Shown: positions 55,116 to 64,000 of the stretch, piece by piece
Numbering within the stretch: position 1 is the first letter of the stretch
Layout: each line of letters starts with the position of its first letter
Source of the DNA: Serpula lacrymans var. lacrymans S7.9
Lineage: Eukaryota; Basidiomycota; Agaricomycetes; Boletales; Serpulaceae
Assembly (NCBI RefSeq): GCF_000218685.1
Contig: NW_006763299.1
Coordinates: 124,001-188,000, forward strand
Length of the DNA stretch: 64,000 nucleotides
Direction of reading: 5' to 3'
Position numbers and translations under genes: made by a program
Notes under the pieces: generated by a model
Database searches by the model: none
The model's input: only the letters and a program-made list of their open reading frames with translations
Told to the model about the DNA's origin: nothing

Positions 55116-57254
55116 ATGTCGTTCGCCCCCCTACAATTCGATAAGCCCACCCTAGCTATAGTGCTAGTTTTCATAGCTGCATATGTTATTATGAATGGCC
55201 GAGTAAAGCGCAAAACAAGCATACTGCTGCCGCCGAGTCCCTTTGCCTGTGCTGGGCAACGTGCTTGGCTTCAATTCCAAGGAGCCCTGGATCACTTATA
55301 TGGAGTGGGCAAAAGTTCATGGTATGTTGAAACAGTTTCGACACCACATCTTTCTTGGGAACCACCTAATTTGATGCCTACCAGGTGATCATATACCCGT
55401 TTACTCAACCAATCATCGTTGTCAACTCCGAAAAAGTGGCTAATGATCTTCTTGAGCGTCGCGCAAGTAACTACTCTGATAGGCCGCAGTTCAATACTAC
55501 CCACTTGTGCGTGGCTTTATTGTACATCTCGATATCTATTATCTCCATTGCCATTTGTGTCATTTCTGCAGGTTTGGATGGGGTTTCACTTCAATATTTT
55601 TCAACTATGGCAACAGATGGCGACTGCATAGGCGACTTTTCCAGCAGGCCTTTCGAGCTGATGCTGCTCTGACTTATCGGCCTGTGCAGTTGCGTAAAGT
55701 ACACCAACTTCTAGCTAACTTACTTGAAACCCCCGGAGAATCTTTTGATTGTTTACAAATGTAAATCACTCGAAACAACAGAATTGGTCGTGTAAAATGA
55801 TTAATATTTGCGTCTTAGGCTATCTGCGGCTATAATAATGGAAGTGACATATCGATATGACCCAGCACCCCGCCATGACCCTTTAGTGATGGCTGTGGAG
55901 CGCACGGCAGATATACTCATCAAAGCGCTAAGGCCTGAGGGGGCTGTGGTCTTCAGTGTATTTCCATTTGTGAGTATTTCCTGACATATGTATACATTTC
56001 GGCTTATTTTAGCATGTAGTGCGACACATCCCTCCTTGGTTCCCCGGAGCAGATTTCAAGCGCAAAGCCAATGAATGTCAGAAGCTGACTGTTGATGTAG
56101 TTGAAACCCCCTTCCAGTACACAAAGCAGAGTATTGTATGTCCTCTTAATCAAGGGAAGAGCTATATCTGAGATCACGATAGGTTACAGGTACAGCAAAA
56201 CCATCGATCTGCTCAGCCGAATGAAAGAAAATGATTATTCTTACGAGCTTGCAATCAAGCATACTTCTGCTTCTGCTTTCCTGGGTAAATATTATCAGTT
56301 TTTATGATTTTATCTACTTACACGCATATTGTCCGTAGCTGCATCTCCGTAGCTGCATCTGAAACAGTAAGTCAGTCTGGAGTATTTCTATATCTCATAT
56401 TGATCACAACGAATTCAGTCCTCTCCGACCCTTAAAGTTTTCATCCTTGCGATGCTCCTTTATCCTGATGTGCAACGAAAGGCTCAGCTAGAGATAGACT
56501 CGGTGGTAGGCCGAGATAGGCTTCCAGACTTCAACGATAGGCCACCATTGCCTTACATCGAAGCTATTCTTCGTGAGACGCTCAGGTGGCACGCTGTAGG
56601 CCCCCTTGGTATGTAAAGCCTATTTGAATGCTTGTTTCTCAGCTAACTGTGTATTTGTAGGGGTCCCTCACGCTATTACGAATGTCGATCATTTCGAAGG
56701 TTATTTTACCCCGAAAGGTTGGAATTTATTATCTACTTACGTTAACACGCTAATATCAAGTAGGAGCAATAGTGATGGCTAATATATGGTTCGTGTTCAC
56801 AGATTGTGATTTATTGCTGTCCGTTGCATCTTAATTAAGAGCTTACAGGGCGATGTCGCACAATGAAGATAAATATTCAGAATCAGCTGAATTCAAACCC
56901 GAGCGGTTCTTCACTCCAGACGGGAAGCTAAACAACGATAATGTTGGCTTTATTTTTGGATTTGGAAGGCGAATTTGCGTAGGCCGCCATATCGCTGACG
57001 CAACAGTATGGGCCGCTATTGTATCCATATTAGCTGCATTGAACATTGAAAAAGCGAAAGATGAACAAGGCATTGATGTCGAAGTTAATACGCAATGGTC
57101 AACTGGAGTAGGCACGTGAGTTCTTTTGCGTTTGCTCCTACATTTTGTTTTGAATTTCAATAACAGCCACCCGCTCCCGTATCCATGTCGCATTGAACCA
57201 CGGTCAGGAATTAGCTCCAAGAAGCTGATGCAGATAATAGAATCCCATACGTGA
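55116..57254 (+). pseudogene. cytochrome P450, tandem copy 1, frameshifted
   Basis: Many-exon P450 co-linear with the intact copy 2. It starts MSFAPLQFDKPTLA with an N-terminal membrane anchor. At 55241 five bases are missing relative to copy 2 inside the Pro-rich hinge (copy 2: PPGPRPLPVVGN), shifting the frame before LPVLGNVLGFNSKEPW. A second frame change lies near 55395 in exon 2 (VIIYPFTQPIIVVNSE). Downstream domains are well kept: I-helix AASETSS, K-helix ETLRW, and heme loop FGFGRRICVGRHIA with its Cys. It ends ...LMQIIESHT and TGA at 57252. A CCGTAGCTGCATCT duplication (about 56335-56360) sits at an acceptor site. Confidence 0.75.
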
Positions 57255-58029
57255 AATAATAGCCACGATATACCTTGTGCTTGTTTCACAATTATGTATA
57301 TGTGACGACTTAGCAAAGGGATGTATGAGTTGTGACTTCATAGTCTCTGTGTTGAATTCGTTGAATTTCAGACATACCCAATGGGCTCTGCAAAAGCTAG
57401 AATACTTTATTGTTCGTTCGGCGCTCAAGAGCAAGGCGATGATACACTGCCCGTCTTCTGGAACCAATATCACGGGGAGTATTTTCAGAAGACTTGAAGT
57501 TCACAGAACCGTGGTACACGTGTTGATATTTCGTTCGGATAATAGATTGGACAGGTGTGTAATGTTTTAGCCATCTTGTAAAGAGCCCACGGGTGTGTAC
57601 TACATCATGATTGGGACTATTTATGCTAGCAATTTAGCGCTGGTTCTCCTATTTTGACGGTTTGAAGTTATGCCTTGCACTTTGTTATGGCTCGCGGGAG
57701 TGGTTCAAGGGCCCCTTTCAAGGTCAAATCCACTTTCGACCTTCAGACAGTAGGATGTTTTCGTAGCCCAGCCTGAACAAAAGGCAATGGTGACATCTCC
57801 GAAGTATAGTTGTTCTTATATTGGAGGAAGACTGATCAACGTTCCCTATCATCAGTTCAGTCAGCTTGTGCTTCTCAAAATTTGGGTTCACGAATTAGCT
57901 GGAGGCTGTTCCACGGGGAACAGAGACATAGACGAGCTAAAATGGGGGCGTCTTTCGATGGGATTGTGGTATATAAACGGTAGACCTTACTCTGGAGAAG
58001 TGTAGCACTTCTTTTCAGGTCCTCCCACC
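57255..58029. other. inter-P450 region
   Basis: No gene supported. Contains the likely P450-2 promoter. Confidence 0.5.
57970..57977 (+). promoter_or_regulatory. TATA box of P450-2
   Basis: TATATAAA lies 60 bp upstream of the ATG at 58030, a good core-promoter position for a fungal gene. Confidence 0.6.
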
Positions 58030-60203
58030 ATGTCTGTTGGTTTACTTCACCTTGATGCAATCAACCCAACCCTCTGCTTAGTCCTTACGGCTGCATTCAT
58101 TATTGTAAACCGCCTAGTTGCAGGTAAAGCACGCTTTCTTCCACCCGGTCCTCGCCCCCTGCCTGTGGTGGGCAACATATTTGGTATTAGAGTGAATGAA
58201 CCTTGGATTACCTATAAGGAGTGGGCTCAAATTCACGGTAGGTCGAAGTAGTTCTGTTACTGTGTTATTGGACCCTATATCTGACCGCGGTTTTTGTCGA
58301 TTAGGAAACATTGTTTACTCTCGCTTATTCGGTCAAGAAATTATCATCCTCAACTCCGAGGAAGTGGCCAAAGACCTTCTTGAGCGACGTTCTTATAACT
58401 ATTCTGACCGGCCGCAGTATATCACAACTGATCTGTACGTGGTCACTGTATACGTTAACGCCACAACTGGATCGTCGCCTTTGTTATATATTGCAGATTT
58501 GGATGGTCATTCCACTTGGGACATCATAGCTACGGCAATGAGTTCCGACAAAAGAGAAGACAATTCCACCAGGCGTTTCATACAAAAGCTGCTTTGAAGT
58601 ATCGGCCTATTCAATTACGCAGGGTAAATCAGCTCCTTGTCCATTTGCTCGAGACACCGGAAAACTATGTTAATCACCTGCAAACGTGAGTACTGTCGAA
58701 GTCGGGCGACCTGTCATCTAATTGTATTATATATCGCCTTAGACTAAGTGCGTCTATAATTATGGAAGTAACTTATGGGTACGACCCAGCACCCAACCAT
58801 GACCACCTGGTCGCGCTTGTGGAACGTGCAACTGCGATGTTCATCAATGAAAATACAGCCGACAAAGCAATAATCATCAATGCACTGCCATTCTGTGAGT
58901 ATTTTGAACGCATGTATACTTCTTAACATCACACGAGTATACAGTGCAATATATTCCTCACTGGTTTCCCGGGGCGAATTTCCAGCGCAAAGCCCTTCAG
59001 TGTCAAAATTTGACTGCGGAGATGATTGAAGCTCCATTTCAGTATACAAAACAGAGTATTGTATGCTCTCTTTCTTTCACCTTGCAAAATTTCATCTAAA
59101 TTTCTGTTAGGCAGCAGGGACAGCTATACCAAGTATGCTGTATGATCTATTTAGCCGTATGACCGAAGACGATCCTTCATATGAACTTTTAATGAAAAGT
59201 TCCACCGCTACTGCGTTCTCTTGTAAGTGTTCTCGATTACGTGCCTTATCTCGACTCATAACGTCCATCTATAGCCGGTTCTGAAACTGTGAGTCGTATC
59301 CGAATCTCAAGTAGCTATAAACCTATTGTGACGGCAAACCTTAGTCTTCTTCGTTGCTCAAAGTCTTTGTGCTTGCAATGCTTTTCAATCCTGATGTACA
59401 GCGGAAAGCTCAATTAGAAATCGACGCGGTGGTTGGCCGAAAGAGACTCCCAGACTTTAGTGATAGGCCGTCACTGCCTTACGTTGAAGCAGTTTTTCGG
59501 GAGACACTCCGTTGGTGTCCTGTATCTCCCCTTGGTAAGCTACTTTCCTTCTCTCAATTACTCCGTTAGCTCCGATTCGTCTCTCATTCAACTGCACACG
59601 AGCAGGGGTTCCGCATGCTACCACTAATGATGACAATTTTGAGGGATATTTTATACCAAAAGGTTTGTGTTATATATTGACCCTCGTGGTGAGCCATTAC
59701 CTGATAGTAAGCAGGAGCAACAATAGTGGCCAATATATGGTTCGTGTTTATGGCTTCTGGTTTGGTGTAGTCTAGCCATCTCACTCAAAGAAAACAGGGC
59801 AATGGCTCAGAATGACGATAAATATCCAGAACCATCCAAATACAAACCGGAACGTTTCTTCACCGCCGATGGAAAGCTGAATGATGACACTGTGGGTTTT
59901 GTCTTTGGATTTGGAAGGCGGATTTGTGTAGGTCGCCATATCGCTGATGCAACAGCATGGGCCGCCATTGTTTCAATATTAGCTGTGTTCAACGTCACCA
60001 AAGCGAAGGACGAACACGGTGACGATATTGAAGTCATCCCACAATGGACAGATGGGGTAACAATGTGAGTCCTTTCCGCATTCTTTTCTACGTGGCTGCC
60101 CCTGACTTCGAGTAACAGCCATCCGCTCCCCTTTCCATGTTGTTTTGAACCACGACTACGAGGAATGACCTCCGTAGATCTGAGTCAAATGATGCAATCC
60201 TGA
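58030..60203 (+). CDS. cytochrome P450 monooxygenase, tandem copy 2
   Basis: Twelve exons (58030-58237, 58305-58434, 58497-58685, 58743-58894, 58945-59060, 59111-59222, 59275-59288, 59345-59534, 59606-59662, 59715-59739, 59798-60064, 60119-60203) with GT-AG introns add up to 1545 nt, 514 codons plus stop. Features: N-terminal anchor (NPTLCLVLTAAFIIVNRL), hinge PPGPRPLPVVGN, C-helix region FRQKRRQFHQAF, I-helix AGSETSSS, ExxR in ETLRW, PERF, and heme loop FGFGRRICVGRHIA. It is an ER-bound oxidoreductase; the substrate cannot be told. The style (DLLERRS.NYSDRP) is that of Agaricomycete O-methylsterigmatocystin oxidoreductase-like P450s. Exon 7 is only 14 nt. Confidence 0.92.
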
Positions 60204-60834
60204 AAGGATTGACAATGTAACACTTATCCTTGTCCGTTGTATATAATTATTCTGTAAAATAGTGTTACCCCAGTACAATATTCCCAACGTTATCTACATC
60301 ATGCTCAAGCTCATTGTTGAGAAGGAACGACTATCTTCCTTCGAATCTTATGGACGGCCTACGGAAAGTGCTACGGCACTCGGGCCTCCATCGACAGTGC
60401 CGCGCTTCTTAGCGAATCGATGTTGCAGAAAATAACTCGCAGATTGAGAAGCTTTGTTGAAACTAGAGTACATTTCATTTTGGATCATTGCAATTACAGC
60501 TTAACTAACATTGTCAGTGAGTACAGCAGTTTCTACGTCCTGACAATATTAATTGCCAGAGTCGAAGTGAAGAGAAACGTCAAACGAGGAGATTGCTTGA
60601 ATACAAGGAGATCAGAGAGAGAAAGGGAGCGGAGGATCACAGAAGCAAATAAGTGCACTGGATATAATGAACGGAATCCAGTAAAAGGTGGGGAAAACAA
60701 ACACGAAATGTAGATGAAGGGTTGTGTCAGAACATGAATTAAATACGTGACGATTTACAAACAAACCCGAGAGACTGAATCAAGGATGGAACAAAGTTGG
60801 GGTCGAAAAGTAGAAAGACATTACCGAGCGGACT
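60204..60834. other. intergenic, no supported gene
   Basis: A 97-codon plus-strand frame (60420-60713) is rich in Arg/Glu and without motif. This is the convergent spacer between P450-2 and the AT-hook gene. Confidence 0.5.
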
Positions 60835-63800
60835 TCAAATATTCAGAGGTGGAACAGACGAAGGAGAACTGAAGAAATTTGTGCGCTGCATGGAAGCAGT
60901 GCTTCGAGACTTCATATTAGGAAGGTGATGGTGATAATGATGTTGTTGTTGATGATGACGATGATGCTGGTGAACAGGGCCGCAATTTTTTCGTTTCATC
61001 TTCATCTCCCTTCGTAGTTCTTTGCGGCTTTTTTGCTGATGGTTATGAGAGTTTGTGTGAAGAGTCTGATCAGTTGCAGCCAGAGTAGGAGTACGATCTC
61101 CGTCACGTATTGGTAGAAGGACCGGGGAGATGATTACATTCATATGGGCCTTGGACTTACGCCGAGAGCCTTTTGCATTTTGACCCTTGCCATGCCAGAG
61201 CATCGTGCTTAGGGGGCTACTCTTCATCATGTTTGTGTATGATAAAGCATCGGACGCAGTATTGGCATTTTGGGGCTCGGAAGACCAGTTGGAAGAACCA
61301 CCCACATCGCCTGTGATTGACGTGGTTTCGCGAGTACGACGGAAAGTGCCCATTGGGATGCGGTCCCAACGGCTAAGGTTTTGCATGTGCCTATGTGACT
61401 CGCCTTCGCTCGCCGTACTCGAGAAAATGTGGTTGTCAGATGGTTCCGAGTCAAGATAAGAGGAGTCTAAGACATCGTCTAAATCAAATGGCTCAGTAGG
61501 AGGTAGCTCTGGTGATGTTTGTGAGAGGGGTTCTTCTGATGACGGTACAGGGAACGAAGAGGATGTTGATATTGATAGAGATGATGGCCGAGAAGTAGCG
61601 CGACCGCGGAAGTCCATCTGAAAGGAATATCATGAATATCTCACTGATGCTTGATCAAGAAAAGATGACCTACACTGCTGAAGCTTCCAGTACTAGATGA
61701 TCTCAACCTTCCCTTATTACGTAGCAGACGAGGGAAAGGCGACGGAATATCTTTGTTCGAACCGGTCAATATCGCTGTTTTTTGCGGGCTATCGCTCTCC
61801 GTAGAAAATTGACCCATGATAGGAGCACCGCCCCTAGAGACGGTGACACTGCTATTCTGCCCTATTCGACCATCAGGATGGTCAAACTCATCACTCTCGT
61901 CCCAAAAGACTTTGCCCGCTAATATATCGGCGGGTCTTGGGGAGTCTCTAAGGTCTTGAGAGTTGTAGCCGAATGTGCGACGGTCATGAGGGCTGGGGCT
62001 GACGGTGGGACTGACGGTAGACAATGGATTAATTGCTGAAACGCTGGAAGGCCAACGGAAGAGCGTCATGGCATGTGAAGTGGGAAGTCCATTTTCATCG
62101 ACGAGTTCCTCCTCGGTAGTTTCACCGTCACTTTCACCCAGTTCGCATTCACCCTCCTCATATTCACCGTCTTCTTCGTCTGTTGAGTGCATGCTGACAT
62201 CACTGTCTTGGCTCACAGTTGCACTATCTTCCGCCACCAATTGAGCTGCGCTTGTCTCGAAGTCTATGTCAACCATGCCTTGACCCTCACTTAAGCCATT
62301 TGTGAAGACAATTTGACCATCCCAGCCCTCCGTCACTTCGAAATCCATACTCCGTTGGATACTGCTGATGATGTCGGCGGCGGCGCTCTCGTCAGGAATC
62401 GTGTCTGATTGAAGACCGGCCTCATCATTGGTAGAGGAACCGTCGTCTGAACCTATGTCTGAAAGATTTGCGAAAAAAATGTCGGCGTCGAAAGTTGATT
62501 CATCGTCTTCCGACCACCCGGTAGCAACTCCGGCATAAGCAACACTCGAACTCTGGCCATCCACGTCTTCGTCTTCATCGTCTCCTTCCTCTTCTTCATC
62601 CTCCGCCTCCTCGTCGCCTTCTGTCGCGTCATCACTGTCGCTCTCCATATCGACATCACTCAGTCCGACACTCCTCTTCCGAGGGCGTATAACCCAGTTG
62701 TTGTGGGGGTCTTTACGCTTGTTTCCCTCCTCACCCAATAGCTCTCGACGGACACGAGCTTTGTTTTGACGTCTTTCTTCTGTTAATATATAGCTTTCTT
62801 CTTCTGCCTCCATCGATGAATCCGTGTCAAGTCCTGTAGATGATGTATCCGAGTCTGATGATGATGACGTCGACATTGCCGACGACGAGACGAATGCGGG
62901 GAAGTGTCCCGAGGCGACATCGTCGTCCTCATCATCGTTGTATGCGTCAATGTTTTCATGATTGTAATCATTGTCAAGATTAAAATCTTCGCTTAGGACA
63001 ACAGACTTCTTTTTGGAAGAAGATGCCTTCTTTGCGATCGTGCCTTTGATTTTGGACTTCGAAGACAGCCTCGAGGCGTTTGGCTTTGTTTGGAGTTTTC
63101 CTGAGCTCCTTCGAGGGATTAATCCGTTGGATCTGAATGCATGTGGAGGCTGCGATAGGGGATGTGATTGTGATTTGTGCAACGTGGTGACCTCGTTCCC
63201 ACCGGTTTGCCGGTCTACATCCACAGCTCTGGAAGTGTCGCGTGCTGTGGTAATCTTTGGCGGACGACCTCTTCTCTTGGGTGCAGACGTTCCTTGTACA
63301 CCTTGTTGTCCATGGCCACCGATGGACATGTGCGGCTTCAATGGTTGGCCGAGGGGTGAGAAGGGTGATGGTTGAGAGCCATGGTTGTCGCTTGTTATCG
63401 ATGTGATCGAATCTGTATGGGTCTTCGACATCTTGGATGGTAAAGTACGGCTTTTGGCCTGCATGCTGGGTGGTACTGTGAGTTTGATTTTTAAGGATTG
63501 GATAGCTGGTACGAGCGATGATGAGCTGTTGGAGGCGGAAGACATAACGGCATGCCGCGCATGTCCAGCGCTGCAGCTGATAGGAGTAGGAGCGGGAGGT
63601 GGTCGGTTGGAGCAGGTGCAATCCCCATCGCAGACGGGACAGATGTCGTTGTCGTCCTCGTCGTCTGGGGAGAGATGATTTACGGCGACGCCTGCGGTAT
63701 AAATGTGGGACGGCGACATCGTTGGGGCTGGCTGTTTTGGATAACCTGATGATATGTGGACAAGGAGGATGTCAGATGGGCATGAGGTGATAGGTAGCGA

Positions 63801-63857
63801 GATGGAATATGGCTTCTGGGATAAAGCAACGGGTATCTCCATAAAAATTAAATACAT
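60835..63857 (-). CDS. large acidic AT-hook protein, putative chromatin or transcription regulator
   Basis: Two exons (61674-63857 and 60835-61617; 56-nt GT-AG intron 61618-61673) join in frame to 988 codons; a start at 63719 (MSPSHIYTAG) would give 942 and is the more natural one. A Cys cluster CPVCDGDCTC lies near the N-terminus. KRRGRPPK is a classic AT-hook for minor-groove binding. A long Ser/Asp/Glu-rich middle follows, with acidic runs, a basic patch (NWVIRPRKRS), and FDADIFFANLSDIG. The C-terminal exon is Ser/Pro-rich with a His-rich run near its end. I suspect a conserved basidiomycete nuclear factor, perhaps Ifh1/CRF1-like, but this is a weak guess. Composition and intact frames suggest a functional gene. 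Confidence 0.75.
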
Positions 63858-64000
63858 AAAAGAAAGAGAAGGAAGGGTTGCGGAACGATATTATTTCATA
63901 GATCGAGATCAAATCCAGAGGAACGAGTTCCTGTTGGCGAGATCGTCGCGTGACAACTTTTGACTATGAAAATCGGACGGGCCCGAAAAGGTGAATGAAA

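Noticed and set aside
60420..60713. 97-codon plus-strand ORF rich in Arg/Glu
   Set aside because: No motif, no exon partners, and it lies in the 3' spacer between converging genes.

Overview
The window looks like a basidiomycete, most probably an Agaricomycete (mushroom-forming) genome. The support is short (about 50-60 nt) GT-AG introns in many genes, together with families typical of these fungi: a DUF6534 membrane protein, DUF6589 proteins, a RecQ-type helicase relative, tandem cytochrome P450s and a NACHT-ankyrin (NLR-like) gene. No species call is possible from sequence alone. All identifications rest on motifs and translations read by eye; no database search was run.

Layout. 1-4194: left-truncated Ty3/gypsy element 'E1' on the minus strand (pol start, broken gag, two accessory pre-gag ORFs, truncated 5' LTR). 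4356-6274: DUF6534 membrane protein gene (+). 7060-13240: an about 2.7-3 kb segmental duplication carrying paired bHLH-type transcription factor genes (-), the second damaged at its C-terminus by a small hairpin-rich insertion. 14398-21454: two different DUF6589 copies (+), both broken, joined at an E1-family LTR; the second also holds a solo LTR (TSD GCATA) that contains a 1.82-kb TG...CA element (TSD ACGT). 21815-23300: 5'-truncated RecQ-like helicase (-). 23480-23938: a 62-bp-period minisatellite. 23939-24926: 3' end and LTR of another E1-family element. 24927-30292: Ty3/gypsy element 'G2' with two LTRs (+), degenerate. 30996-35185: Ty1/copia remnant (-) bracketed by a 79-bp direct repeat. 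35583-47365: a hAT-type transposase gene (-), split by a second copy of the 1.82-kb element, which is itself split by a nearly pristine 8-kb Ty3/gypsy element 'E2' (36432-44463, TSD CTCCA, LTRs with one difference seen). 47760-52985: a NACHT-ankyrin gene (-), broken by stops and a third copy of the 1.82-kb element. 55116-60203: two tandem cytochrome P450 genes (+), the first frameshifted, the second complete (12 exons, 514 codons). 60835-63857: a large acidic AT-hook protein gene (-).

The main theme is transposon invasion into an accessory region. Intact host genes are few: DUF6534, bHLH-1, P450-2 and the AT-hook gene. The freshest observation is that E1 and E2, although diverged, both carry the same two extra ORFs between the 5' LTR and gag, and a nearly identical stop-codon hairpin at the gag-pol boundary. 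A second candidate novelty is the 1.82-kb LTR-like element that keeps a 245-codon membrane-protein-like ORF in every copy. Nonsense changes of the type CGA to TGA recur across unrelated dead genes.
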